Assembly (NCBI GenBank): GCA_027486655.1
Contig: JAIXOR010000052.1
Span: 1 to 64,000 of the forward strand
Source of the DNA: Verrucomicrobiaceae bacterium
GTDB lineage: Bacteria; Verrucomicrobiota; Verrucomicrobiia; Verrucomicrobiales; Akkermansiaceae
DNA length: 64,000 nucleotides
Direction: 5' to 3'
Both the position numbers and the translations under genes were made by a program. The notes below the pieces were generated by a model. It did not search any database. It worked only from the letters and a program-made list of their open reading frames with translations, and was not told the DNA's origin. Below are positions 25,428-34,882 of the stretch, in pieces (positions within the stretch are counted from its first letter, which is position 1; the number at the start of each line of letters is the position of its first letter).

Positions 25428-26288
25428 ATGCGTCTGCGATTGCCCGAGCGGGTCATTGAGTTTCCCCGGCGTCCTTTGGTGATGGGGATTGTGAATGTGA
25501 ACGATGACTCGTTTTCCGGGGACGGGACCTTGGATCTCGACGCGGCGATCCGGCTGGCGCGGGGTCAGGCGGCGGCTGGGGCGGATGTGATCGATGTGGG
25601 GGCGGAGAGCGCGCGGACGAATCGAGCGGCGGTGGCGGTGGCGGAGGAGGTCCGGAGGTTTCAGGGGTTTCTGGAGCGATGGGAGGAAGTCTGGAGCGGG
25701 CTGCGGCCGCGCGATGAGTCGCAGGTGTGGCCGCCGGTGATGTCCGCGAACACGTGGCGGCCGGAAGTGGCGGAAGAGGTGCTTGCCACGGGAAAGGTCG
25801 AGATTCTGAACGACATGGGGGCCTTGCCGGATGACCGGAACGCGCGTCTATGCGCGGCGCACGGTGCGGCGCTGTTGATCATGCACAGCGTGGGAGAGCC
25901 CAAGATTCCTCATCTTCACCAGCAATGGGAGGATGTGATGGGGGCGATGGAGGGGTTTTTCTGCGAGAAACTGTCGCTATGCCGGGCGGCGGGGCTGGAT
26001 GAGGAGGCGGTGATCCTGGATCCGGGTCTCGATTTTGCAAAGCAGCGGGACGACAATCTGACCGTGCTGCGGGGCTTGGAGCGCCTGCAGCGCTTTGGCC
26101 GGCCGGTATTGGTGCCGGTTTCCCGGAAAACGGTGATTGGCGAGGTGCTCGGGCTGCCCGAGCCACGGGAGAGGGACGCGGGGACGATCGCCTGCATCGC
26201 CACTTCGATGGCCCGGGGAGGAAACGTGTTCCGGGTGCATCATGTGGAAGCCGCCTGGCAGGCGGTGAAGGTGCTCCACGCCCTGTGA
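25428..26288 (+). CDS. folP: Dihydropteroate synthase-like protein, divergent
   Basis: 286-residue TIM-barrel protein of the pterin-binding family, which joins a pterin pyrophosphate to p-aminobenzoate in folate synthesis. The overall order of motifs is kept: [56 protein letters not shown] and RVHHVEAAW. Several residues usually invariant are changed: NVTPDSF to NVNDDSF, the D of VDT to N (SANTWRPE), ESTRP to ESART and RVHD to RVHH. It may be a diverged but functional FolP or a paralogue with another pterin role. ATG 25428 is the first in-frame start near the similarity. Confidence 0.78.
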   Translation: MRLRLPERVIEFPRRPLVMGIVNVNDDSFSGDGTLDLDAAIRLARGQAAAGADVIDVGAESARTNRAAVAVAEEVRRFQGFLERWEEVWSGLRPRDESQVWPPVMSANTWRPEVAEEVLATGKVEILNDMGALPDDRNARLCAAHGAALLIMHSVGEPKIPHLHQQWEDVMGAMEGFFCEKLSLCRAAGLDEEAVILDPGLDFAKQRDDNLTVLRGLERLQRFGRPVLVPVSRKTVIGEVLGLPEPRERDAGTIACIATSMARGGNVFRVHHVEAAWQAVKVLHAL

Positions 26289-26311
26289 GGGGAAAGCCTG
26301 CGGGCTTGGGC

Positions 26312-26578
26312 TCAGTCCTCCTCGAACTTGCGGGCGATCAGGTCGCCGAGGGCTTCGAGGGCGGCGTCCGAATCCGGGCCTTCGGAGCTGATGGTGATGA
26401 CCGATCCGTGACCGGCGGCGAGCATCATGAGGCCCATGATGCTTTTTCCATCCACTTCCTCGCCGTCTTTTTCGACGAAGACGTCCGCCTGGAATCGATT
26501 CGCCGTTTTCACGAACTGCGCCGCGGGCCGGGCGTGGATGCCCAGCTTGTTGAGGATGGTGAATTCTTTTTTGGCCAT
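26312..26578 (-). CDS. ptsH: HPr phosphocarrier protein
   Basis: 88-residue HPr. His15 in LGIHARPAA is the phosphoryl acceptor and Ser46 in GKSIMGLMML is the regulatory site used by HPr kinase in many bacteria. No PTS permease or HPr kinase is in the window; in this phylum HPr often works in nitrogen/carbon regulation with few permeases, which is inference. Convergent with folP (23 nt gap) and divergent from ruvA. Confidence 0.93.
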   Translation of the reverse strand: MAKKEFTILNKLGIHARPAAQFVKTANRFQADVFVEKDGEEVDGKSIMGLMMLAAGHGSVITISSEGPDSDAALEALGDLIARKFEED

Positions 26579-26712
26579 GGAAAACCGGCTTTCGCCACGG
26601 CGAACCTAGGAAGTCCCCCCGGGGACTCCAAGGCAAAAGTTCCGCGGTTGCCGCGGCTTGTGGCGGCGCAAAAGTTTTGACGCCGGTGCTGCTGCGGCCA
26701 AGCTCTGTGGCG

Positions 26713-27309
26713 ATGATTGCGAGACTGCGGGGAAAAGTGATCGAGTCCTATCCGAACCGGTTGGTGGTGGACGTGCACGGCGTGGGCTATGAGGTGATCA
26801 TTCCGATTTCGACCTACGACCGCCTGCATGCGGCGGAGGGTGTGGAGGTGGATTTGCGCACGCACCTGCACATCCGCGAGACGGCGCACACGCTTTACGG
26901 TTTTTCCTCGGAGGAGGAGCGCGACGTGTTTTTGATGCTCATCGACCGGGTGAGCGGGATCGGTCCTGCGATTGCCATGGCGGTGCTCAGCGGCATGCCG
27001 GTCTCGCGTTTCAAATCCTGCGTCGTCGAGGGCAATACCACCGAGCTTGCGCGCATCAAGGGGCTGGGGAAAAAGACCGCCGAGCGCATTGTTCTGGAGC
27101 TCAAGGACAAGGTGGGCGTGGCGGACACCTGGCAGGACGCGGCGGCCGGCGCGGTGAGTGCGCCGGCGGCGGATGCGGAGCTTGCCTTGATCGCCCTGGG
27201 ATACAAGCAGGTGGACGCCCGCAAGGCGGTGCGCAAGGTGCTGGATGCCGAGCCGGGCGCGCCTGTGGAATCGCTGGTGCGTGGCGCGCTGAGAGCGCTT
27301 CAGGGTTGA
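26713..27309 (+). CDS. ruvA: Holliday junction branch migration protein RuvA
   Basis: 198-residue DNA-junction-binding subunit of RuvAB. N-terminal OB fold (MIARLRGKVIES...VVDVHGVGYEV), two helix-hairpin-helix motifs (VSGIGPAIAMAVLSG and IKGLGKKTAERIVLEL) and a C-terminal RuvB-binding three-helix domain (ALIALGYKQVDARKAV). ATG 26713 gives the canonical N-terminus. ruvB and ruvC are not adjacent. Confidence 0.95.
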   Translation: MIARLRGKVIESYPNRLVVDVHGVGYEVIIPISTYDRLHAAEGVEVDLRTHLHIRETAHTLYGFSSEEERDVFLMLIDRVSGIGPAIAMAVLSGMPVSRFKSCVVEGNTTELARIKGLGKKTAERIVLELKDKVGVADTWQDAAAGAVSAPAADAELALIALGYKQVDARKAVRKVLDAEPGAPVESLVRGALRALQG

Positions 27310-27436
27310 GCGGTCCCGTGGAGGGATTTTGCAATCGCCTCGGTAAAATTGACACTTGCCCGATGTGGTCCGGCCGCCAAGTCTCGACAAACCACCGCCA
27401 TTCCCGGCAAACCCAATCAAACCCCAGATCCCGGAC

Positions 27437-28915
27437 ATGTCATCTGCCTCATCCGAACTGAAGATCAGTCGCTACCGCTGGACCATTTGCGCTCTGGTTT
27501 TCTTCGCCACGACGATCAACTACCTCGACCGCAACGTGCTCGGCCTGTTGAAGGACACGCTACTTCCGCTGCTCCGGATGAACCCGGAAAGCACGGGAGA
27601 GAAAGAGTATGCGGGCGTGGTCATGGCCTTCCAGATTGCCTACGCGCTCGGCCTGCTTGGCATTGGCCGGGTGATCGACAAGGTGGGCAGCAAGCACGGA
27701 TACGGCTATTCTCTGATCGGCTGGAGTCTCGCCGCGATCGGTCACGGATTCGCCACCGGGCCCTTGAGTTTCGGTTTCTGGCGCGCCGCCCTCGGGGTCA
27801 CCGAGGCGGGCAACTTCCCCGCGGCCAACAAGACGATCGCCGAATGGTTCCCGAAAAAGGAGCGCGCGCTGGCGACCGGCATCTACAACTCGGGAGCCAA
27901 CATCGGCTCGATCATTGCCCCGCTCTGCGTGCCGTGGCTGGCGACGCACTACTTCCTCGGATGGAGCTGGCAGTGGGCCTTCGTCATCACCGGTGCGGTG
28001 GGCCTGTTCTGGTTGTTCTTCTGGTATGGCATGTATGCCTCGCCCGCGCAGAAGCTTGCCGAGGGCAAGATCAACCAGGCCGAGTATGACCACATCCACA
28101 GCGATGCGGACGAGCAGGCGGAAAACACCGAGGAAGCCGTGGCGGACAAGGTGTCCTGGGGCCGCCTTCTCAAGTTCCGCCAGACCTGGGCCTTCTTCTT
28201 CGGCAAGTTCTTCACGGACCCCGTCTGGTGGTTCTATCTGTTCTGGCTTCCCGCTTACCTTGCCGACGACAACAAGCGCAAGATTCTCGCCGCGTTTCCG
28301 AACGGAATGCCGGACGGCATCACCGTGGATGCCGTGCTGAAGGAAACCAAACAGTTCTCCAACCTATTCGGCCAGTCCGATGTCCTTCAGGCCGTCAACC
28401 TTCCCGGATTGATCATCTGGCCGGTGGCGGTGGCGGTGGTTTACACGATCTCGACCTTCGGCAGTATCTTCGGCGGCTATCTGCCCAAGATCCTGATCGA
28501 TCGCGGCATGGATGTGAGCAAGGCGCGCAAGACCTCGATGTTCATGTATGCGCTGGTTCCGCTCACGGTGCTCGGTGCGATGAAGGTCGGCGAAATCAAC
28601 ACCTGGCTGGCCGTTCTGGTCATTGGTCTGGCCTGTGCCGCCCACCAGGCGTGGTCCGCGAACATCTTCACCACCGTGTCCGACATGTTCCCGAAGAAGG
28701 CGGTCGCCTCGGTGACCGGCATCGGCGGTCTCGCCGGGGCCACCGGGGGCCTGCTGATTGCCGCGGCGGCTGGCTGGCTTTTGGACCACTTCAAGAAGAC
28801 CGGCCACGTGGAGACGGGATACGGCATCCTTTTCGTCATCTGCGCCACGGCCTACATCGCGGCCTGGCTGCTGATGCACCTGCTGGTGCCCAAGTTCAAG
28901 AAGATCGAACTCTGA
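27437..28915 (+). CDS. MFS transporter, ACS family (hexuronate ExuT-like)
   Basis: 492-residue inner-membrane transporter with 12 predicted segments. Blocks characteristic of the anion:cation symporter family are ATTINYLDRNVLGLL, the RxxLGxxEAGNFPAANKTIAEWFPKKERALATG region and GIYNSGANIGSIIAP. Such proteins carry hexuronates (glucuronate, galacturonate) or related acids, so the substrate is inferred only. It fits with the pectin-related genes at 10.6-21.3 kb. The ATG at 27437 is favoured over 27356, which adds a proline-rich tail. Confidence 0.88.
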   Translation: MSSASSELKISRYRWTICALVFFATTINYLDRNVLGLLKDTLLPLLRMNPESTGEKEYAGVVMAFQIAYALGLLGIGRVIDKVGSKHGYGYSLIGWSLAAIGHGFATGPLSFGFWRAALGVTEAGNFPAANKTIAEWFPKKERALATGIYNSGANIGSIIAPLCVPWLATHYFLGWSWQWAFVITGAVGLFWLFFWYGMYASPAQKLAEGKINQAEYDHIHSDADEQAENTEEAVADKVSWGRLLKFRQTWAFFFGKFFTDPVWWFYLFWLPAYLADDNKRKILAAFPNGMPDGITVDAVLKETKQFSNLFGQSDVLQAVNLPGLIIWPVAVAVVYTISTFGSIFGGYLPKILIDRGMDVSKARKTSMFMYALVPLTVLGAMKVGEINTWLAVLVIGLACAAHQAWSANIFTTVSDMFPKKAVASVTGIGGLAGATGGLLIAAAAGWLLDHFKKTGHVETGYGILFVICATAYIAAWLLMHLLVPKFKKIEL

Positions 28916-28970
28916 GGCCGGGGCCCGCTTGCGGATGGACAGGGGCGATTCCCGCGCCTACACCACGCGC

Positions 28971-30281
28971 ATGTCCGTCCGCACCCGCTTCGCGCCCTCA
29001 CCCACCGGCTACCTGCATGTCGGCGGTGCCCGCACCGCCTTGTTCAACTGGCTCTTCGCCCGCAGGATGGGCGGCAGTTTCATCCTCCGTGTGGAGGATA
29101 CCGACGAGGCCCGCAATACGGATGAGGCGAGGCAGGCGATCTTCGATGGCATGTCCTGGCTCGGCCTGGATTGGGACGAGGGGCCGGCCAAGGGGGGGGA
29201 CTACGGCCCGTATTTCCAGAGCGAGCGCAGGGAGATCTACGACGCATGGTTCCAAAAGCTGCTAGAAGCCGGCCGTGTCTATGAGGACGGGGGCGCGTGG
29301 CGTTTCCGTTTCGAGCGCAAGCCGGTGACGATGCACGATCTGGTCTGTGGCGAGGTGACCATTGATTACCGCGACGAATCGAACACCCCGGACATGGTGG
29401 TGAAGCGGTCGGACGGGTCCTATGTTTTTCATTTCGTCAACGTGGTGGACGATCTTGAGATGGAGATCAGCCACGTCATCCGGGGTGAGGACCATTTGAT
29501 GAACACGCCGAAGCACCTCCAGCTCATCGAGGCCTTCGGCGGCAAGGCGCCGCAGTATGCGCACATTCCGCTCATTCTCAATCCGGATGGCTCCAAGATG
29601 TCCAAGCGCGATGCCGGAGCCGCCGTCGGCGATTATCCGCGGCAGGGCTTCCTGCCATCCGCGGTGGTGAATTTCATCGCTCTGCTGGGTTGGTCCTCCA
29701 AGACCGATGAGGAGATCTTCACTCCGGAGGAATTGATCGGGCGATTCACCCTGGACAACGTCAACCGCGCTCCGGCCCGGTTTGATTTCGAGAAATGCAA
29801 GTGGGTGAACCAGCAGCACCTGCTCAAGGTGGCTGCGGACGATTTCGCCGCGGCTTCTAAACCCTTTGTCGAGGCTGCCGGGCTTGCCATCCCGGAAAAC
29901 TTCGCCGCCATCGCCGCCGCGGTGAAGGAGAAGGTGCGATTGCTGGGCGAGGTGCCCGCTGCTGTTGATTTCCTGATTGGCGACGGGTATTCCCACGACG
30001 AGGAAGCCGTGGCCAAGGTGCGCGCCAATGCGGCTGCGAAGGAACTGTTAGGAGTGCTGGCGGGATCCTTCGGCTCCATCGACGATTGGTCCGCGGATGC
30101 CGCCAAGGCCGCGCTCAACGAGGTGGCCAAGGCCGCCGGAGCGAAGCCCGGCCCGCTGATGTTTCCGCTGCGCGTCGCGCTCTCCGGGCGCGGTCACGGG
30201 CCGGACATCGGCGACATCCTGAACCTGTTGGGCAAGGACCGCTGCGCCGCGCGCGTCCGGAAGTTCGCGGATATGCTTTGA
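28971..30281 (+). CDS. gltX: Glutamyl-tRNA synthetase (shortened)
   Basis: 436-residue class I synthetase that charges tRNA(Glu), and tRNA(Gln) in organisms with GatCAB; gatB is in this window. The ATP motifs PSPTGYLHVGGART (HIGH type) and SKMSKRDAG (KMSKS type) are intact, as is HVIRGEDHLMNTPKHL. The protein lacks about 40 residues normally found between GxAY(K)CYC and the RSDG block, so the zinc-knuckle subdomain is missing: LEAGRVYEDGGAWRFRF leads straight into the next element. The C-terminal anticodon-binding region is present. Start at MSVRTRFAPSPTG, 28971. Confidence 0.93.
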   Translation: MSVRTRFAPSPTGYLHVGGARTALFNWLFARRMGGSFILRVEDTDEARNTDEARQAIFDGMSWLGLDWDEGPAKGGDYGPYFQSERREIYDAWFQKLLEAGRVYEDGGAWRFRFERKPVTMHDLVCGEVTIDYRDESNTPDMVVKRSDGSYVFHFVNVVDDLEMEISHVIRGEDHLMNTPKHLQLIEAFGGKAPQYAHIPLILNPDGSKMSKRDAGAAVGDYPRQGFLPSAVVNFIALLGWSSKTDEEIFTPEELIGRFTLDNVNRAPARFDFEKCKWVNQQHLLKVAADDFAAASKPFVEAAGLAIPENFAAIAAAVKEKVRLLGEVPAAVDFLIGDGYSHDEEAVAKVRANAAAKELLGVLAGSFGSIDDWSADAAKAALNEVAKAAGAKPGPLMFPLRVALSGRGHGPDIGDILNLLGKDRCAARVRKFADML

Positions 30282-30284
30282 GCC

Positions 30285-31187
30285 ATGAAAGCCGTTTACA
30301 CGCTCGAAGATCTTGTTTCCCGCGAGGTGCTGGATGCCGGTGCGGACCAGCCGGCGAGGCTTGCCGTGCTGGGCTATCCCATCGCGCATTCCGCCTCGCC
30401 GCGCATGCACCAGCCGGCGCTCGATGCGCATCGGATCGATGCGCGCTACATCCGTCTGGAGATCGAGCCCGGCGGCATTCCGGAGGCCTTCGACCGGATG
30501 AGGGCGCTCGGTTTCATCGGATGCAACGTCACGGTGCCCCACAAGCTGGAGGCCATGGCCACCTGCGACGAGGTGCATCCGGACGCCCTGGCGCTGGGTG
30601 CGGTGAACACCGTGCGCTTCGATGCGGAACGGACGACCGGTTTCAACACGGATGGTCCCGGGTTTGCCAGTGCCGTCCGGGATGATTTCGGAGTTCCGTT
30701 AGAGAGCCTGTGTGTGGCCATCGCCGGTGCCGGTGGAGGAGCGGGGCAGGCCATCGCCACCCAGTGCGTGCTGCTCGGTGTGCCGAGGTTGGTGCTGGTC
30801 AACCGCTCGCTGGAGAAGCTCGATGCGCTGGCGATCCGCCTCGGCGGTTTGGGTAGCGGGTCCACGGAGGTTTCCACCTTTGCGTTCGACGATCCGTTTC
30901 TCGCCGCGGCCTGCCTTGGCTGTGATTTGATCGTCAACACCTCGTCGGTCGGTTTGAAGGCGGGGGATCCCTCGATCCTGCCGGAGGCCTGTCTTCGTGA
31001 GGGGCAGCGCGTTTACGACACCATCTATCAGCCGCCGGTGACGCCGTTGTTGGCGCTGGCGGCGGCAGCGGGCTGCCGGACGTCCAACGGTCTCTCGATG
31101 CTCATCCACCAGGGAGCGCTGGCCTTCCAGCACTGGTTCCCCGGGACCGATCCGCTGCCTGTGATGCGCGCCGCGCTGGCGGGTTAG
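30285..31187 (+). CDS. aroE: Shikimate dehydrogenase
   Basis: 300-residue NADP-dependent enzyme that reduces 3-dehydroshikimate. Substrate site: HSASPRMH near residue 35-42, NVTVPHK with the catalytic Lys87, GAVNT and Asp123 in FNTDGPGF. Rossmann motif AGAGGGAGQA has one glycine more than the common GAGGAARA. Separated from gltX by 3 nt, so co-transcribed. Its TAG stop overlaps the TAA of the convergent gene at 31184. Confidence 0.94.
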   Translation: MKAVYTLEDLVSREVLDAGADQPARLAVLGYPIAHSASPRMHQPALDAHRIDARYIRLEIEPGGIPEAFDRMRALGFIGCNVTVPHKLEAMATCDEVHPDALALGAVNTVRFDAERTTGFNTDGPGFASAVRDDFGVPLESLCVAIAGAGGGAGQAIATQCVLLGVPRLVLVNRSLEKLDALAIRLGGLGSGSTEVSTFAFDDPFLAAACLGCDLIVNTSSVGLKAGDPSILPEACLREGQRVYDTIYQPPVTPLLALAAAAGCRTSNGLSMLIHQGALAFQHWFPGTDPLPVMRAALAG

Positions 31188-32311
31188 GGTTCCCCGGCTT
31201 CGTTTTTCTCGGGCACCACGCCCGGATCGTCGATTGAGAGCCAGTGGCAGGCGGACACCTTGGTGATTTCAAACCGGCGCTCGAGGTTCACCTCGGTGCG
31301 TTTCACGGTGACGCGTACGCGGATCATGCCCTCCGGATCGATGCGTGGCAGGGTGGAGCCGAAGAGGGCTTGCTGCTTGCGGGCGGCCTTGAAGGCGGCG
31401 TCGAGCAGGCGTCCCTCCGGTTTGTTGCGGGAGACAAGAAACTCGGGTGACTGGAGACCGGACTCGCCGGGCCTGCCGACGCGCGGTGCGTAGAGGACCA
31501 CGCTGATGTTTTGTTCGGCTTTCCGTTCCTCTGCCAGTCGTTCGCGGGCGAGCAGCCGGAACTCGCCTTCCGGAGCGCCGCTGCCTGCGAGGAAAAGCGC
31601 CCATGGGTAGTCGCTGTAGCGGGAGAAGTGGTCCCAATCGAGCCGCCACTCGCCGTTCTCCTCGCGGAAGACAGCGTCGTAGATCTTGTCGTCCTCGCCG
31701 ATCCATCGGCTTTCGATGGCGCGGGATCCGGGCACTTCGAGGACCGACTGATCCTGGAAACGAAGCGTTTTCGGCTCGATGTTCACCAGCGGGTTGAGGC
31801 TGTAGAAGCGGGCCATGCGCGAGGCGGTGTTGACCGGGTCGAGCACGAACTGGTTTCGTTCTTCCGGAGTGCCAGCATTGAGGAATCCGGAAAAAGCCTC
31901 CGTGCAGCGGGGCCCGGCTTCTTCGAGCAGTTTGACGTCGAGGTCGGAGATGACCGGGTCCTCCACGCGGGTGCTTGCGGGTTTCGTCGTCTGCGGGGCA
32001 TCCCTCCAGAGTTGGCGGGCACCGACGATGATCAACAGCAGGACGATCAGCCAGCCTGCGATCAGCTTGAGCATGAAATGGCTGCCCTTGCGTTTGCGGG
32101 TACGGGTTTTGGCGACGGATTCCTCGCCTTCCGCGCCGGTCTGTCTGGCCTCGGGAACGTGGGCCGGGGTGGCAATCGCCGCTTCGAGCAGGCCGGTGGC
32201 CGGAGCGAAGCCGCACTTGCTGCAAAGCCGTCCCTCATCCTCGCCGGCGGGAGCTTGGAAGAGCGAGCCACAGCGCCCGCAATGGAACCAGAATGGATGG
32301 GAATCGCTCAC
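31184..32311 (-). CDS. Zinc-ribbon membrane-anchored protein, unknown function
   Basis: 375 residues. A zinc ribbon at the N-terminus (CGRC at 11-14, CSKC at 30-33) precedes a basic stretch and a single transmembrane helix (about 80-98), after which the C-terminal 270 residues would be exported. That part (LDWDHFSRYSDYPW, RVRVTVKR) resembles the neighbouring 32324-33535 protein in layout and in the DW motif. I do not recognise a named family. The zinc ribbon on the cytoplasmic side suggests sensing or an interaction with a cytoplasmic partner. It follows its neighbour by 12 nt. Confidence 0.75.
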   Translation of the reverse strand: MSDSHPFWFHCGRCGSLFQAPAGEDEGRLCSKCGFAPATGLLEAAIATPAHVPEARQTGAEGEESVAKTRTRKRKGSHFMLKLIAGWLIVLLLIIVGARQLWRDAPQTTKPASTRVEDPVISDLDVKLLEEAGPRCTEAFSGFLNAGTPEERNQFVLDPVNTASRMARFYSLNPLVNIEPKTLRFQDQSVLEVPGSRAIESRWIGEDDKIYDAVFREENGEWRLDWDHFSRYSDYPWALFLAGSGAPEGEFRLLARERLAEERKAEQNISVVLYAPRVGRPGESGLQSPEFLVSRNKPEGRLLDAAFKAARKQQALFGSTLPRIDPEGMIRVRVTVKRTEVNLERRFEITKVSACHWLSIDDPGVVPEKNEAGEP

Positions 32312-32323
32312 TGCGGGTGGGGT

Positions 32324-33535
32324 TTAGGGCATGATCCAGTCCTTGTGAAGCATCTCTCCGATCAACCACTGATTGGGCAGGGCCTGATCGGGTCCGCGTT
32401 CGAGGCGGACGGTGATCTTCACCTTTCCTTTGGTGGCCTCGAGGATGGCCCCCTCCTGGAACTGCACCCCGATCGCGGCATCCACGGGGGAGCCCTTGCG
32501 GGTATAGCACCAGATCGTCCGCTCCCGGTCTGCGGAGAGCAGTTGATAACTGCGGTAGGAGTCTTCAGGGAAGGCGGCGTTGTAGAATCCGGTGGGCTCG
32601 ATGAAACCGCGGATTTCCGAGGTATTTCCACGTCCTGCGACCATTTCATCGAAGCCCGCCGTGCCGTATGCGGTGCTTGCCTTCCAATCGAGAAGAAGCC
32701 TGCCGTCCTCAAGCGCCATGTAGGCTTGGAATTCCGAGAAATCCGGGAGGGTGCCATCGAGCACGCCATACACCTTGCCGGCTTCGCCTGCGACCGACCA
32801 AGTGGCTTGTTTGCGTGGGCTCCAGTCTTTCGGCACCTGAAGCGGGCGGAAGCCGGACCGGATCACGGGTTCCAGTTCCTTCACGCCGCGCACGACCGGC
32901 AGGAAATCATCCACGATGCGTGCCTCGGCAAAGGTCCGGAACACCTGGTTCGCCTCGGCCTCGCGGGCGAACATGATGTTCATCAAATCGATCCCCTCGG
33001 GTGGTTTCTCTTCGGCGTCGATCACCAGTCCGCGGACCTGCCCTTCGCGCACGGCGTTGCTTTCGTTGATGCCCGGGAGCAGGGTCATCGCACCCACGAC
33101 CAGAGTGGCCACTCCGAGGCCGGTGGCGATGATCCACTTGGTGGGGTAGCGTTTCCTGGCTCCCCACTCGCTGGTCTCCCCGTCACGCGGCTTGCGTTCC
33201 GGATCGGCGGCGGGGCGGGGGAGGAACGAAAACTTGCGGGGCGCACGCTCGGGAACATCCTCGTCCGGGGACAACCTCACCACACTGCCGTTGAACTCCT
33301 GCACCTCGATGCGGGTGGGGTTCTCTTCGTCGCGCGTGCGGGCCGGTGTGGAATCGATCCTCAGTCCGGCTTCCGCTTTGGCCGCAGGGCCATTTCCATG
33401 GGTGGATGCCGACTTCGGGCGCTTGGGTGGCAGCACTGTCATGCCGCCGCTTTCGGCGAAGTCCCCGTCGCCCCATTCATCGTCCGCGGATACCGGCGGG
33501 GCGTGATTGTGGGGATCGGTGAGACCGGGATTCAT
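32324..33535 (-). CDS. Membrane-anchored protein, unknown function, likely paralogue of the next gene
   Basis: 403 residues. An acidic/proline-containing cytoplasmic tail of about 130 residues leads to a transmembrane helix (TKWIIATGLGVATLVVGAMT) and an exported C-terminal domain of about 250 residues with RLLLDWKAST and VKITVRLERG, similar in spacing to the DW and RVRV segments of the 31184-32311 protein. The N-terminal parts differ (no zinc ribbon here). No catalytic motif seen. The start at 33535 (MNPGLT) was chosen over 33559. Confidence 0.72.
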   Translation of the reverse strand: MNPGLTDPHNHAPPVSADDEWGDGDFAESGGMTVLPPKRPKSASTHGNGPAAKAEAGLRIDSTPARTRDEENPTRIEVQEFNGSVVRLSPDEDVPERAPRKFSFLPRPAADPERKPRDGETSEWGARKRYPTKWIIATGLGVATLVVGAMTLLPGINESNAVREGQVRGLVIDAEEKPPEGIDLMNIMFAREAEANQVFRTFAEARIVDDFLPVVRGVKELEPVIRSGFRPLQVPKDWSPRKQATWSVAGEAGKVYGVLDGTLPDFSEFQAYMALEDGRLLLDWKASTAYGTAGFDEMVAGRGNTSEIRGFIEPTGFYNAAFPEDSYRSYQLLSADRERTIWCYTRKGSPVDAAIGVQFQEGAILEATKGKVKITVRLERGPDQALPNQWLIGEMLHKDWIMP

Positions 33536-33613
33536 GGGGCGGATGGAAACGTGCCGCAAGGTGTCCGTTTATCCGCTCTCATGCAAGGCCACATCCTGCG
33601 TGCGGCTGGCCGA

Positions 33614-34765
33614 TCAAGTGCTGAAGGCATCCATGACCCGTCGCACGGCGGCGGCCGCGGGCAGGCGCTGTTCGCCCACCTGCTGTTCGATGTCGGGAAG
33701 CAGTTTGCGGACGCGTTCATCGCGGAGGAAGCGGTGCCGGAGTTCCTCCTCGATCATGGCGTGCATCCATTCGATCGATTGCTTCCGGCGGCGGGCCTCG
33801 AAGGCTCCGGAGGCCCGGGTGTTTTCAGTGAAACGGACAATGGTCTCCCAGAGCTCCGCCAGGGTCTCCGGCATGAGGGCGGAACAGGTGGTGCAGCGGG
33901 TTTTCCATCCGGGGGTGGCCGCCTGAAGGAAGCCGAGCACGCGGCGGTATTCGTTGCAGGCGAGGCGGGCGCGCTGGAGGTTGTCGCCGTCCGCCTTGTT
34001 CACCGCGAGCAGGTCGGCGATCTCGATGACGCCCTTCTTCATGCCCTGGAGTTCGTCTCCGGCCCCGGCGATGAGGATGAGGAGGAAAAAATCGACCATC
34101 GAGCGCACGGTCACCTCATTTTGGCCGACACCCACGGTTTCCACGAGGATCACGTCGAATCCGGCGGCTTCGCAGAGAAGCATCGTCTCACGGCTCTTGC
34201 GGGCGACGCCGCCGAGCGATCCTCCGGAGGGCGAGGGGCGGATGTAGGCCAGCGGGTGGCGGACGAGTTGCTGCATGCGCGTCTTGTCGCCAAGGATGCT
34301 GCCGCCGGTCACGCTGCTGCTGGGGTCCACGGCGAGCACGGCGACCCGGTGGCCGCGATCGCCTAACAGACACCCGAGAGATTCGATGAGTGTGCTTTTC
34401 CCCGCTCCCGGCACGCCGGTGATGCCCACACGGATCGACTTGCCGGTGTGGGGCAGCAGGCGGGTGAGGAGATCCTGGGCGAGTGCCTCGTGGTCCGGGC
34501 GGTGGCTTTCCACCAGGGTGATGGCGCGCGCCAGGATGCCGATGTCTCCGGCGAGGACACCCGCCTCGTAGTCGGCAAGTTCCAGTTTCCTGCGGGCGGG
34601 AGGGCGGTGCTCGGTCGAGGTTTCCTCTGGGGCCACACCGGCCATGACGCGGGTGGCGAAATGCGGATCGCCTGCCATGCCCTCAGGCACCCAGTCCGGC
34701 GTGTTGGAAGCCGCGGCAGGCACGCTGCCTTGCCGCGCGGGGATGGGATCCGGGTTTTCCTCCAT
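33614..34765 (-). CDS. meaB: MeaB/ArgK family G3E GTPase
   Basis: 383-residue GTPase chaperone of adenosylcobalamin-dependent acyl-CoA mutases such as methylmalonyl-CoA mutase. Walker A GVPGAGKST (117-125), DPSSSVTGGSILGDKTRM carrying metal/switch residues, ETVGVGQNE (switch II) and VNKADGD (base recognition) are all present, followed by the alpha-helical dimerisation region. No mutase gene is in the window, so its client is elsewhere. The first ~55 residues are not conserved and appear disordered. Confidence 0.92.
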   Translation of the reverse strand: MEENPDPIPARQGSVPAAASNTPDWVPEGMAGDPHFATRVMAGVAPEETSTEHRPPARRKLELADYEAGVLAGDIGILARAITLVESHRPDHEALAQDLLTRLLPHTGKSIRVGITGVPGAGKSTLIESLGCLLGDRGHRVAVLAVDPSSSVTGGSILGDKTRMQQLVRHPLAYIRPSPSGGSLGGVARKSRETMLLCEAAGFDVILVETVGVGQNEVTVRSMVDFFLLILIAGAGDELQGMKKGVIEIADLLAVNKADGDNLQRARLACNEYRRVLGFLQAATPGWKTRCTTCSALMPETLAELWETIVRFTENTRASGAFEARRRKQSIEWMHAMIEEELRHRFLRDERVRKLLPDIEQQVGEQRLPAAAAVRRVMDAFST

Positions 34766-34882
34766 GATGCGCTCCACCTCGTGGATAGCGTGATGTGGGG
34801 CGCTTGACCAACCCGAAGTGCGACCCGTTTTCCCATCGGTTTCGGGGTTGTCTCGTTGCCGGGAATGGGATTGCTTGGGCGG

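Noticed and set aside
31511-34366. 951-residue plus-strand open frame
   Set aside because: Runs antisense across three minus-strand genes including MeaB; no motif is recognisable.
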